Source: Simonsiella muelleri ATCC 29453 (GTDB taxonomy: Bacteria > Pseudomonadota > Gammaproteobacteria > Burkholderiales > Neisseriaceae). From it: a DNA stretch of 64,000 nt. Made by a program: the position numbers and the translations under genes. Every line of letters begins with the position of its first letter. Within the stretch, counting starts at the first letter, position 1. This document shows positions 52,291 through 60,781 of this stretch, one piece after another. The notes below the pieces were generated by a model. It had not been told where the DNA came from and did no database searches. It worked only from the letters and a program-made list of their open reading frames with translations. The DNA is taken from the NCBI RefSeq assembly GCF_002951835.1, contig NZ_CP019448.1:682001-746000 (forward strand). The letters run 5' to 3'.

Positions 52291-52297
52291 AGATACT
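52291..52297. repeat. Right copy of the 7-bp direct repeat flanking the prophage
   Basis: AGATACT followed by TGTTAG. Joining left host sequence through this repeat rebuilds a typA-to-CopD-like intergenic region with no leftover. Confidence 0.75.
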
Positions 52298-52338
52298 TGT
52301 TAGATTTACAGCCCCCACAGCAGAGGCTCTAATATATA

Positions 52339-52396
52339 AGGGCAGCCTGAAAAATTGGAGACAATCAGATTGTAACCGAATTTTTCAGGCTGCCTG
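52339..52396. terminator. Paired-DUS terminator after typA
   Basis: GGCAGCCTGAAAAATT and AATTTTTCAGGCTGCC form a 16-bp stem around a 22-nt loop. Confidence 0.7.
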
Positions 52397-52421
52397 AACA
52401 TTTATTTATTCACATCAAAAA

Positions 52422-54239
52422 TTAATCTTTTTTCGCAGCGGAAAATTGGCGGCGGCGTTCGTGTTCGCTCAAATAGCGTTTACGCAAGCGGATGGATTGA
52501 GGCGTGATTTCTACCAATTCATCATCATCAATAAACTCTACTGCGCTTTCCAACGTCAATTTGATGGGTGTGGTTAAACGCACGGCTTCATCTGTACCAC
52601 TGGCGCGCACATTGGTTAATTTTTTGCCTTTTAATGGGTTGACCACCAAATCGTTATCGCGACTGTGAATGCCAATAATCATGCCTTCGTAGATTTTATC
52701 GTTTGGCGACACAAACATACGGCCACGGTCTTCCAAGTTCCACAATGCGTAAGCCACCGCTTCGCCTTGTTCTTGCGATACCAATACGCCATTATGACGA
52801 CCCGGCATATCAGGTTTTACGGGGGCGTAGTCGTCAAACACATGGCTCATCAAGCCTGTACCGCGTGTCATGGTCATGAATTCGCCTTGAAAACCAATCA
52901 AGCCACGCGCGGGAATATGGTACTCCAAGCGCGTACGACCGTTGCCATCACTTTCCATATTGGTTAATTCACCACGGCGACGACCGAGTTCTTCCATGAC
53001 TGCGCCTTGGTTTTCATCGGGTACGTCTACGGTTAAATTTTCGTATGGCTCGCATTTTTGACCGTTGATTTCACGATAAACAACGCGTGGTTTGCCAACT
53101 GCCAACTCATAACCTTCACGGCGCATATTTTCCAATAAAATGGTTAAATGCAATTCGCCACGACCTGATACACGGAATACGTCTGCGTCTTCAGTATCTT
53201 CCACGCGTAACGCCACGTTGGTCAGTAATTCTTTGGTTAAGCGGTCGCGGATTTGGCGTGAGGTAACAAATTTGCCTTCTGTGCCTGCCAACGGTGAGGT
53301 ATTCACCATAAAATCCATTGTCAAAGTGGGTTCGTCCACGCTCAACATGGGTACGCCCATAGGGTTTTCTTTGTCGCAAATGGTAACGCCGATACCGATG
53401 TCTTCAATGCCCGAAATGATGACGATGTCGCCTGCTTCTGCTTCATCTTGTGGCACGCGTTCCAGACCTTTAAAACCCAATAATTGGTTGATGCGACCTG
53501 TGGCGATTTGCGTTTCGTGGTTCATAACAGCAACTTGCATACTAGGGCGAATTTTACCATTCAACACGCGACCAATACCCAAGCGACCTGTATAGTTATC
53601 ATAATCCAATTGTGAAATTTGCAATTGTAAAGGTGCATTTGCATCACCACTTGGCTCGGGCGTATGTTTCAAAATGGTTTCAAACAACACGCGCATATCG
53701 TCTTCCGTGCCGTCTTCTTCTAAACGCGCAAAGCCACTCAAACCTGATGCGTATACGATTGGGAAATCTAATTGCTCATCAGTTGCACCCAAAGAATCAA
53801 ATAATTCAAAGGTTTGGTCAATGACCCAGCTTGCACGAGCCGATGGTTTGTCAATTTTGTTAATCACGACAATCGGTTTCAAACCCAAGCCCAAAGCTTT
53901 TTTGGTAACAAAGCGAGTTTGTGGCATCGGACCTTCTTGCGCGTCTACCAGCAAGACAACGCAATCTACCATACCCAATACGCGTTCTACTTCGCCGCCA
54001 AAATCGGCGTGTCCTGGTGTGTCTACAATGTTGATATGATAGCCGTTGTATTCAATGGCGGTATTTTTTGCCAAAATCGTGATGCCACGTTCTTTTTCAA
54101 TGTCGTTGCTGTCCATCACGCGTTCATCAACCTGTTGGTTGTCGCGGAATGTGCCAGATTGGCGTAATAATTGGTCTACAAGCGTGGTTTTGCCATGGTC
54201 AACGTGGGCGATAATGGCAATGTTGCGAATATTTTTCAT
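52422..54239 (-). CDS. typA: Ribosome-associated GTPase TypA/BipA
   Basis: A translational GTPase of the EF-G type that helps 50S assembly and stress adaptation. Motifs: G1 IIAHVDHGKTTLVDQLL, G2 region ERGITILAKN, G3 IVDTPGHADFGGEVERVL, G4 VVINKIDKPSARA, and the TypA-specific C-terminus (LVNPLKGKKLTNVRASGTDEAVRL, RKRYLSEHERRR). Length 605 is normal. A ribosome site AAGAAG precedes the ATG. Confidence 0.97.
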   Translation of the reverse strand: MKNIRNIAIIAHVDHGKTTLVDQLLRQSGTFRDNQQVDERVMDSNDIEKERGITILAKNTAIEYNGYHINIVDTPGHADFGGEVERVLGMVDCVVLLVDAQEGPMPQTRFVTKKALGLGLKPIVVINKIDKPSARASWVIDQTFELFDSLGATDEQLDFPIVYASGLSGFARLEEDGTEDDMRVLFETILKHTPEPSGDANAPLQLQISQLDYDNYTGRLGIGRVLNGKIRPSMQVAVMNHETQIATGRINQLLGFKGLERVPQDEAEAGDIVIISGIEDIGIGVTICDKENPMGVPMLSVDEPTLTMDFMVNTSPLAGTEGKFVTSRQIRDRLTKELLTNVALRVEDTEDADVFRVSGRGELHLTILLENMRREGYELAVGKPRVVYREINGQKCEPYENLTVDVPDENQGAVMEELGRRRGELTNMESDGNGRTRLEYHIPARGLIGFQGEFMTMTRGTGLMSHVFDDYAPVKPDMPGRHNGVLVSQEQGEAVAYALWNLEDRGRMFVSPNDKIYEGMIIGIHSRDNDLVVNPLKGKKLTNVRASGTDEAVRLTTPIKLTLESAVEFIDDDELVEITPQSIRLRKRYLSEHERRRQFSAAKKD

Positions 54240-54346
54240 GTTTCACTTCTTAGAAATAAAAATAAACTTTTCAGGCAGCCTGAAAAGTTAAATAATCAAA
54301 AAACCGTGTATTGTAGCATGATTTTGTGTTTTTCAGGCTGCCTTAT

Positions 54347-54420
54347 ATTTTAGAACCTGTATTCATAGCCAACGTGAAATGGGTTTTTGTCCCAGTTGGT
54401 GCGAATACAGGTTCTAAAAT
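54347..54420. repeat. 74-bp inverted-repeat element (TTAGAACCTGTATTC family)
   Basis: ATTTTAGAACCTGTATTC and GAATACAGGTTCTAAAAT are perfect inverted ends, with CCAACGTGAAATGG and GTCCCAGTTGG inside. A second copy is at 30304-30388, and end fragments occur near 6940 and 38203. It abuts the oxyR stop. Confidence 0.75.
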
Positions 54421-55340
54421 TAATCTTGAATGATGCTTACACCCATGATATTAGCTAACGCAATGGCTTGTTTTAATGTTTCCAATGCTTTGGGGCGAAC
54501 AAAATTACGGCGATATGCCAAAGATACGCGGCGATAAGGTACAGGCGGTTTAAATGGCACAATGGAAAATAACATATGGTCATTTTCCGTTAATGCTGTC
54601 GCTGGCAACACACTAATCCCCAATCCACTGGCAACCATATGGCGCACCGTATTAATCGAACTACCCTGTAAAGTACTGGTTAAACCCGAAATACGTTGAC
54701 GCGATGCTAATTCCATGCAGCTTCCCAACACTTGGTCACGCATACAATTACCTTCCGTCAACAGCAACAAACGTTCTTGACCGATGTCTTCTTTAGTAAC
54801 TTCATCCAAATTTTCAAAATGATGTCCCTTAGGAACAATCACAAAAAATGGTTCATCATACAAAGGCATGGTCAATATGCCGCCTTCTTGATACGGTTCA
54901 GCGACCACAATTGCATCTAATTCACCACGTTTGAGCAAATCCGTGAGTACATGAGTGTAATTTTCTTCCAACATTAACGGCATTTTGGGCGCAACATCAC
55001 GCAAAGACAAAATCAATTTTGGCAATAAATAGGGCGCAACCGTAAAAATTAGCCCCAATTTTAATGCGCCTTCTAATTCATCTTGCGCTTTACTGGCAAG
55101 CGTGTAAATCACATTTGCAGCATCAATAACTTTTTGTGATTGTGCCACGATGCGTTGCCCAACATGAGTCGCCATCACTTCGCTGCCACTGCGATCAAAC
55201 AGCGAAACCGCTAATTCTTCTTCCAACTTTTTGATAGCAATAGATAAAGTGGGCTGGCTAACATGGCAACGTTGAGCAGCACGCCCAAAATGGCGTTCTT
55301 CCGCCACTGCCACGATATAACGCAACTCAGTGAGTGTCAT
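54420..55340 (-). CDS. oxyR: Peroxide-sensing LysR-type regulator OxyR
   Basis: OxyR activates catalase and other peroxide-defence genes. The N-terminal winged helix reads MTLTELRYIVAVAEERHFGRAAQRCHVSQPTLSIAIKKLE. The sensor domain has the redox Cys pair in LLLLTEGNCMRDQVLGSCMEL, matching E. coli Cys199 and Cys208. Length 306 is normal. It lies just after minE (stop and start almost touching) and reads in the same direction as minCDE, suggesting shared transcription as in Neisseria, where oxyR is linked to min genes. Confidence 0.95.
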   Translation of the reverse strand: MTLTELRYIVAVAEERHFGRAAQRCHVSQPTLSIAIKKLEEELAVSLFDRSGSEVMATHVGQRIVAQSQKVIDAANVIYTLASKAQDELEGALKLGLIFTVAPYLLPKLILSLRDVAPKMPLMLEENYTHVLTDLLKRGELDAIVVAEPYQEGGILTMPLYDEPFFVIVPKGHHFENLDEVTKEDIGQERLLLLTEGNCMRDQVLGSCMELASRQRISGLTSTLQGSSINTVRHMVASGLGISVLPATALTENDHMLFSIVPFKPPVPYRRVSLAYRRNFVRPKALETLKQAIALANIMGVSIIQD

Positions 55341-55342
55341 GA

Positions 55343-55660
55343 TTAAGCTTCCGCAGTAGGTGCTGGTAAATCAATTGCTGATGATTCCAAACGTTTGCTT
55401 TCAGGCAGCGTGATATTGAGTTCCAACATATCAATACCATCACGTTTTTCATGGGCAATATTGATGTCATTCAATTCAATTTTGACGTATTTAGACAAAA
55501 CTTCCAACAATTCTTTTTGCAGAGTCGGTAAATAATCAGGCGTATCATTTTCTGAATCACGCGTATTTCGCTCTTGCGCAATAATAATTTGCAAGCGGTC
55601 ACGCGCAACATTAGCGGTTTTATGTTCGCGTTTACCAAATAAGAATTCAAAAATAGACAT
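55343..55660 (-). CDS. minE: Cell division topological specificity factor MinE
   Basis: MinE drives pole-to-pole oscillation of MinCD. The N-terminal membrane-targeting and MinD-binding part MSIFEFLFGKREHKTANVARDRLQIIIAQERN is standard, and the C-terminal topological domain (LPTLQKELLEVLSKYV, INIAHEKRDGIDMLELNITLPE) follows. Length 105 is slightly longer than E. coli (88) through a C-terminal tail. It follows minD by 3 nt and ends 2 nt before oxyR. Confidence 0.95.
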   Translation of the reverse strand: MSIFEFLFGKREHKTANVARDRLQIIIAQERNTRDSENDTPDYLPTLQKELLEVLSKYVKIELNDINIAHEKRDGIDMLELNITLPESKRLESSAIDLPAPTAEA

Positions 55661-55663
55661 GGC

Positions 55664-56479
55664 TTATCTGCCTCCGAATAATCGTTGGAAAAAGCTTTTT
55701 TTCACGGGTTCAAGGAAACGAATTTCACGATTTTCCCCTAATAAACGCGCCACAACATCTTTGTAAGCATCGGCAGCTGTTGCATTGTCTTGGTGAATCA
55801 CAGGCGAACCCGAGTTAGACGCTTGCAATACATTTTGTGATTCTGGAATTACACCAATCAATGGAATGCGCAAAATATCTTGAATATCTTGTACAGATAA
55901 CATCTCGCCTTTTGCCACGCGCTCTGGCGAATAACGTGTAATCAGTAAATGCTCTTTCACAGCTTGCCCACGTTCTGCTTTGCGTGATTTGCTTTGCAAA
56001 ATACCCAAAATACGGTCAGAGTCGCGTACTGAAGATACTTCTGGGTTAGTGGTAATAATCGCCTCATCAGCAAAATACAACGCCATTAACGCACCCGTTT
56101 CAATCCCTGCTGGCGAATCACAAATAATGTATTCAAAGCGCAAACTTTGAATTAATTCAGCCAAAATACGCTCCACACCTGCTTTGCTTAACGCTTCTTT
56201 ATCGCGAGTTTGTGATGCGGGCAAAATGTACAAATTGTCGCAATGTTTGTCTTTAATTAGGGCTTGATTTAACGTTGCTTCTTTTTGAATCACGTTAATC
56301 AAATCGTACACCACGCGGCGTTCGCAACCCATAATCAAATCCAGATTACGCAAACCCACGTCAAAGTCAATCACGCAAGTTTTGTGTCCGCGCAATGCTA
56401 AACCTGATGCAATGCTGGCTGAAGTAGTGGTTTTACCCACGCCGCCTTTACCAGAAGTTACTACAATGATTTTTGCCAC
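55664..56479 (-). CDS. minD: Septum site-determining ATPase MinD
   Basis: MinD is a membrane-bound ParA-type ATPase that positions MinC. It has the deviant Walker A VVTSGKGGVGKTTTSASI, CVIDFDVGLRNLDLIMGCERRVVYD, the Walker B DSPAGIETGA, and the C-terminal amphipathic membrane-targeting helix (EPVKKSFFQRLFGGR). Length 271 is normal. It lies 70 nt downstream of minC, with a DUS inverted repeat in the gap. Confidence 0.97.
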   Translation of the reverse strand: MAKIIVVTSGKGGVGKTTTSASIASGLALRGHKTCVIDFDVGLRNLDLIMGCERRVVYDLINVIQKEATLNQALIKDKHCDNLYILPASQTRDKEALSKAGVERILAELIQSLRFEYIICDSPAGIETGALMALYFADEAIITTNPEVSSVRDSDRILGILQSKSRKAERGQAVKEHLLITRYSPERVAKGEMLSVQDIQDILRIPLIGVIPESQNVLQASNSGSPVIHQDNATAADAYKDVVARLLGENREIRFLEPVKKSFFQRLFGGR

Positions 56480-56549
56480 GTTATGGCTCCTTACTGTAAA
56501 AATTAAAAAACTAAAATCATATCAAAAATCGTTTCAGGCTGCCTGAAAA

Positions 56550-57605
56550 CTATTCAGCCACAATAGATGAAATTGCTAAACGGTCGTCTTGCAACTCAAT
56601 GCGGACAGGTTGTTTGTGCAGGTGTTGTGGTAATTTTTGTTCAAATGTGCGATAAATACCAGCAATGGAAACCAGTTCTGCTTGCATGGATTGCACAAAA
56701 ATTCGGGCTTTGCGATCGCCTGATGCGCCAGCCAAAGCACGCCCACGCAAAGGCGCATAGATATGAATGTTGCCATCTGCGATGACTTCTGCCCCTGGAC
56801 TCACAATACCCAGCACAATCAAATCGGCTTTTTCAGCATAAATTTGTTGTCCCGTACGAACAGGCGTGGAAACAACAATAGTTTGTTTGGCTTCACTGAT
56901 GCTGACAATTTCGCCTTTGGCCTCACCGACTTGTCCAGATAGTTCACTGGGCATGGATTCAGCGATGCGGCGTGCTTCTTCAGCAGAGATTTCTACTAAA
57001 TCAGCTTGTTGCTCTGCCATTTCAACGGTTTTGATGGCATCATTATCGTTCATCAAAATATCATTGTCTGCATCATTTATGTTGGTATCGGCATCGGATT
57101 TGTTGGCAGCTGTGGTGGTTTCATGGGTAATTTCTTCGCCAAACAGTTCACGCGCAAAAGCTTCAGCATCACCTAAAATAGAATCGTCTTCCACAAAATC
57201 CGAACCAGAATCCACAATTTCTTGTGGATTTTGTGCAACAGTTTCAATGGGTTTATCTGTAGAATTAGTTGATTCTTCATTGTCCAATTCAATTGGCGCA
57301 ATGTTTTTTTCTGGGATAAACACCAATTGATGTTGTTTTGCTAGATTTTCCCATGCAGAATCACTATGACGCAATCCAATGATTTTTAACTCGTACAATG
57401 CAAATAAAGCCAAAATATCATTTAAAGGTAACGCGTTGGCATCTTCTAGCTGACACGCATCTAAAATAAAAGGCAAAGATTTGAACTTCAAATATTTGCT
57501 GATTTGGTTGTGTAAAGTCTCGCGAACGGCATCAATGTCGACATCGTTTAATTGAATCGACAAAGCGTCTAAATGTGCGGACTTCACATTAAAAGCTGGT
57601 TTCAT
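56550..57605 (-). CDS. minC: Septum site-determining protein MinC with a long acidic linker
   Basis: MinC inhibits FtsZ assembly away from midcell. Residues 1-105 are the N-terminal FtsZ-binding domain (FNVKSAHLDALSIQLNDVD, KFKSLPFILDACQL). Residues about 245-351 are the C-terminal beta-helix that binds MinD (VSTPVRTGQQIYAEKADLIVLG, VSPGAEVIADGNIHIYAPLRGRALAGASGD). Between them is a linker of about 130 residues, rich in Asp, Glu, Asn and Thr (DADTNINDADNDILMNDNDA). Typical MinC is about 230-240 residues, so this linker is greatly expanded. The frame is continuous with normal codon use, arguing against an assembly error. Confidence 0.93.
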   Translation of the reverse strand: MKPAFNVKSAHLDALSIQLNDVDIDAVRETLHNQISKYLKFKSLPFILDACQLEDANALPLNDILALFALYELKIIGLRHSDSAWENLAKQHQLVFIPEKNIAPIELDNEESTNSTDKPIETVAQNPQEIVDSGSDFVEDDSILGDAEAFARELFGEEITHETTTAANKSDADTNINDADNDILMNDNDAIKTVEMAEQQADLVEISAEEARRIAESMPSELSGQVGEAKGEIVSISEAKQTIVVSTPVRTGQQIYAEKADLIVLGIVSPGAEVIADGNIHIYAPLRGRALAGASGDRKARIFVQSMQAELVSIAGIYRTFEQKLPQHLHKQPVRIELQDDRLAISSIVAE

Positions 57606-57932
57606 GAGTATAAAAATGTGATTGTTTTATTCAATGGCGAAGTGTAACCATTTTCACGGTGCAATTCAATAGCTAATATAGATTGCACCTTGTTTCAGGC
57701 TGCCTTTACCCAAAATAATGGGCATAATTGCGACAATTAATAACTTCTCTTCAGCATGATTAAAATGTATATTTGTTATTATTTTCAGGCAGCCTAGAAA
57801 ATAATTTTGATTGAATTTTTGACAATTCTGTCATAACTAAACGCAAAATCCTGATTTTTGATTGACAAATCACCTTAAAAAGGGTTTAATCACGCGTTTA
57901 ATTTTTTCCAAATTTTATAGGATTTTCACATC
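57606..57932. other. Divergent region between minC and rpmH
   Basis: Contains two DUS-like sites (57692, 57785), the rpmH promoter and minC promoter DNA. I looked for DnaA boxes and saw no cluster, so it is not an obvious oriC. Confidence 0.4.
57862..57890 (+). promoter_or_regulatory. rpmH promoter
   Basis: TTGACA (57862-57867), 17-nt spacer, TTTAAT (57885-57890), 43 nt before the rpmH start. Confidence 0.75.
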
Positions 57933-58067
57933 ATGAAACGTACTTACCAACCTTCAGTTACCAAACGTAAACGCACTCACGGCTTCTTGGTTCGTTCTAA
58001 AACGCGTGGTGGTCGCGCTGTTTTAGCAGCACGTCGTGCCAAAGGTCGCAAACGTTTGGCTGTGTAA
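57933..58067 (+). CDS. rpmH: 50S ribosomal protein L34
   Basis: A 44-codon gene reading MKRTYQPSVTKRKRTHGFLV and RSKTRGGRAVLAARRAKGRK, a textbook L34. ATAGGA lies upstream. It is the first gene of the rpmH-rnpA-yidD-yidC group and its stop abuts the rnpA start. Confidence 0.97.
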   Translation: MKRTYQPSVTKRKRTHGFLVRSKTRGGRAVLAARRAKGRKRLAV

Positions 58068-58068
58068 T

Positions 58069-58419
58069 TTGGATAATCACTTTGGTAAAGCCTACCGATT
58101 ATTGAAAACGGAAGAATTTTCTTCCGTTTTTGCACTTAGAAAACAACGTTCTCGTGTATTTATTCAGGTGATGCAATCGGCGGGTAATACATTGGCTTAC
58201 CCACGTTTGGGATTAGTGGTCAGCAAAAAAGTCGCCAAACGAGCCAATAAACGCAACTACATGAAACGCGTGATTCGTGAATGGTTTCGTTGCCACAAAC
58301 ACGATTTGCCGGCGCGAGATTTTGTGGTGCGTGTTCGTGTGGCATTTGATCGTGGTACTGCTCTGCAAGCTCGTCAAGAATTAGCAGAACTCATGCTTCC
58401 CAAAGCTAAATCACAGTGA
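58069..58419 (+). CDS. rnpA: Ribonuclease P protein component
   Basis: RnpA is the protein cofactor of RNase P; the RNA is encoded at 36219-36590. The signature KRANKRNYMKRVIREWFR is the RNase P protein RNR motif. I choose the TTG at 58069 (DNHFGKAYRLLKTEEFSSVF), one base after the rpmH stop, because homologues begin at this point; the longer frame from 58036 runs inside rpmH. That gives 116 residues. Confidence 0.93.
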   Translation: MDNHFGKAYRLLKTEEFSSVFALRKQRSRVFIQVMQSAGNTLAYPRLGLVVSKKVAKRANKRNYMKRVIREWFRCHKHDLPARDFVVRVRVAFDRGTALQARQELAELMLPKAKSQ

Positions 58420-58548
58420 AATAAACTAAAAATGCACAGAGCGACCACACTTAAAATGTGTACAAAACAGTATGCAAAAGCATGGTCAACGCCGTACCAT
58501 GACCGTTTTATTTCATTGCACTTTTCAGGCTGCCTGAAATCTACATTT

Positions 58549-58761
58549 ATGTTTAAATCATTATTTTTAGGATTGATTCGCTTTTATCAATTGGCAATCA
58601 GTCCACTGATTCCATCACGTTGTCGTTATGTACCGACTTGTTCGCAATATGCCATCGAAGCAATTGGCAAATATGGCGTATGCAAAGGCAGTTATTTGGC
58701 AACCAAACGTATTTGTCGCTGCCACCCTTTCGGGGGAAGTGGCTACGACCCAGTTCCGTAA
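58549..58761 (+). CDS. yidD: Membrane protein insertion efficiency factor YidD
   Basis: YidD is a small membrane-associated protein that assists YidC. The 70-residue sequence MFKSLFLGLIRFYQLAISPL then PSRCRYVPTCSQYAIEAIGKYG with the paired Cys and the end RCHPFGGSGYDPVP is diagnostic. The start at 58549 is family-consistent; an upstream frame from 58432 runs through a DUS. It ends 15 nt before yidC. Confidence 0.95.
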   Translation: MFKSLFLGLIRFYQLAISPLIPSRCRYVPTCSQYAIEAIGKYGVCKGSYLATKRICRCHPFGGSGYDPVP

Positions 58762-58776
58762 CCCTAGGAATATATT

Positions 58777-60444
58777 ATGGATTTTAAACGAATGCTGTGG
58801 GCGATGATCTTATCGCTGGCAATCATGATGACGTGGCAACACTTTTTCCCTACGCCACAACCCAATCAGCCCACTAAATCGCCAATCGCTACTACTCATC
58901 CCATTGCAGCTTTGAGCGAAACCAGTCCCATCACGGTACAAACCGACACCGTTCAAGCCGTTATTGATGAAAAATCAGGTGATTTACGCGGTTTGACATT
59001 GCTTAAATACGATGCGACTGAAGACAAAACCAAAAATTTTGTTTTATTTGATGACAAACCACAGCACACTTATATTGCGCAATCACAACTGATTGATGCC
59101 AATGGTAATAATTTACTGAAAAATGTTACGTTTACCGCAGCACAAAAATCATACATGCTCAACGGCGATAAAGTGGAAGTGCATTTGACCGCACCAATGC
59201 AAAATGGTTTGCAAATCAGTAAAATCTACACATTCACACAAGGTAGCTATTTGGTTAATGTACGTTTTGATGTTCAAAATCAAGGTGCTGCAACTAAATT
59301 AGGTTCAAATTATGCTATTGTACGGGATAACCATACGCCTGAAGGTCAAGGTTTTTTCATGCACAGCTACACTGGTCCTGTTGTGTATACGCCTGATGCA
59401 GACGAATTCCAAAAAGTTACATTCAGCGATTTGGACGATGACTTCAAAACAGGCAAAGATACCGCCGAATACCAACGCAAAGCCACTGGTGGCTACGCTG
59501 GCATGATTCAACATTATTTTGCAGCAACTTGGTTGGCACAAACCCATGATACTGGTTCTAATATTTGTGAAACTGGTTGCAATATTAATATTAAAAAACA
59601 ATCAGATACTTTATATTCTGTTGTATTAAATACACCAATGAAAGACGTAGCTGCTGGCAGCACGCAATCATTTAGCGCAAATTTGTACGCTGGTCCACAA
59701 ACAACCAGTATATTAAATAAAGTTGCGCCAAAATTAGATTTATTAAAAGATTATGGTCGTGTGCATATTTTTGCTGCACCATTATTTTGGTTATTAAATA
59801 AATTGCACAATTTTATTGGTAATTGGGGTTGGGCAATTATTTTCTTAACGTTAATTGTTAAAGCTGTTTTGTTCCCACTGAATCAAAAAGCGTATAAATC
59901 CATGGCGAAAATGCGCACTGTTGCACCAAAAATGGAAGCCCTGAAAAAACAATATGCTAATGACCAAATGGGTATGCAACAAGCCATGATAAAATTATAT
60001 AAAGATGAACAGATTAACCCTTTGGGTGGCTGTTTGCCAATGCTGATTCAAATGCCGATTTTCATTGGTTTATATTGGATGATTTTCCTGTCGGTGGAAT
60101 TGCGCCAAGCTCCTTGGCTGGGCTGGATTACCGATTTATCTCGTGCAGATCCATTTTATATTTTGCCAATTTTGATGGCAGCAACCATGTGGTTTCAAAC
60201 AAAATTAAGCCCACCACCATCTGACCCAATGCAAGCACAGATGATGAAAATCATGCCATTGATGTTCTCCATTATGTTCTTTTTCTTCCCTGCTGGTTTG
60301 GTTTTGTATTATGTTGTCAACAACTTATTAACTATTGCACAACAATGGTACATCAACCGCTCATTGAATTTGGCTACCGCTAATGGCGTGGTTTTGGATA
60401 AAGAACCCAGTAAAACAGAACTGAAAAAAAATAAGAAAAAATAA
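58777..60444 (+). CDS. yidC: Membrane protein insertase YidC
   Basis: YidC inserts and folds inner-membrane proteins, alone or with Sec. The 555-residue protein has the N-terminal membrane helix (FKRMLWAMILSLAIMMTWQHF), the large periplasmic beta-sandwich domain (about 60-330), and the conserved core LLNKLHNFIGNWGWAIIFLTLIVKAVLFPLNQKAYKSMAKM, then LGGCLPMLIQMPIFIGLYWM, ILPILMAATMWFQTKL and the C-terminal hydrophobic hairpin. It lacks a long C-terminal tail. A hairpin terminator follows. Confidence 0.97.
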   Translation: MDFKRMLWAMILSLAIMMTWQHFFPTPQPNQPTKSPIATTHPIAALSETSPITVQTDTVQAVIDEKSGDLRGLTLLKYDATEDKTKNFVLFDDKPQHTYIAQSQLIDANGNNLLKNVTFTAAQKSYMLNGDKVEVHLTAPMQNGLQISKIYTFTQGSYLVNVRFDVQNQGAATKLGSNYAIVRDNHTPEGQGFFMHSYTGPVVYTPDADEFQKVTFSDLDDDFKTGKDTAEYQRKATGGYAGMIQHYFAATWLAQTHDTGSNICETGCNINIKKQSDTLYSVVLNTPMKDVAAGSTQSFSANLYAGPQTTSILNKVAPKLDLLKDYGRVHIFAAPLFWLLNKLHNFIGNWGWAIIFLTLIVKAVLFPLNQKAYKSMAKMRTVAPKMEALKKQYANDQMGMQQAMIKLYKDEQINPLGGCLPMLIQMPIFIGLYWMIFLSVELRQAPWLGWITDLSRADPFYILPILMAATMWFQTKLSPPPSDPMQAQMMKIMPLMFSIMFFFFPAGLVLYYVVNNLLTIAQQWYINRSLNLATANGVVLDKEPSKTELKKNKKK

Positions 60445-60474
60445 AATCAGGCAGCCTGAAAACAAAATGACACA

Positions 60475-60513
60475 AAAAGGCATAACTATATGAATAGTTG
60501 TGCCTTTTATTTT
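60475..60513 (+). terminator. Terminator after yidC
   Basis: AAAAGGCATAACTAT and ATAGTTGTGCCTTTT (one G-U) form a 15-bp stem with a 4-nt loop, then TATTTT. Confidence 0.85.
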
Positions 60514-60735
60514 GGAGAGGCGAATTATGAAGAAATTTGCTGGGGATGGGGTGTTACAAAGGCTTCAGATCAAGAGAGGAAGAGTGGGCATGAGATATAT
60601 CATACAATGAATAGGGAAAAATTTTATTTTTTGATAAAAACAATATTAATTTGTTGAGTTAAGATGAGTTTGAAAAATTTAAAAAAACATTGGTAAAATA
60701 AATTGGGTTCAGATATTACTAATTATTTGATTTAA
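60514..60735 (+). other. Unassigned region, possible decayed coding remnant
   Basis: One frame reads EICWGWGVTKASDQERKSGHE and IYHTMNREKFYFLIKTILIC before a stop, preceded by GGAGAGG. It has coding-like composition but no start in that frame. It may be the tail of a lost gene. No function suggested. Confidence 0.3.
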
Positions 60736-60777
60736 AAAACCTCATTTAGTTGAAAATACCAAATGAGGTTTTATTTT
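60736..60777. terminator. Terminator between yidC region and the lipoprotein gene
   Basis: AAAACCTCATTT and AAATGAGGTTTT pair around a 13-nt loop, followed by ATTTT. It serves the convergent lipoprotein gene. Confidence 0.8.
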
Positions 60778-60781
60778 AGGA

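Larger units (their letters stand above)
44128..52297 (-). mobile_element. Filamentous prophage (MDA/Nf type) with its own IS110-family recombinase
   Basis: About 8.17 kb between two AGATACT repeats. Read on the minus strand it carries rep, a ssDNA-binding protein, the major coat, two small minor coat candidates, TspB, a DUF2523 minor coat, Zot-type ATPase, a divergent TonB-like gene, piv and a structured noncoding end. This is the order of Neisseria filamentous prophages. Neisseria phages of this type have been proposed to integrate through their Piv/IS110-type protein. All structural genes look intact, but tspB shows a scar from a second phage (47469-47951). The right flank reads TACTTGTTAG and the unoccupied tspB site reads TACTTGTTTAG. 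Confidence 0.88.

Noticed and set aside
44121..52297. XerC/XerD dif-site integration of the filamentous phage
   Set aside because: The flanking repeat is only 7 bp and no 28-bp dif-like palindrome is present at either end, while a recombinase gene is carried by the phage.
57606..57932. Chromosomal origin near rpmH
   Set aside because: rpmH often lies near dnaA and oriC, but no dnaA gene and no cluster of TTATNCACA boxes is visible here.
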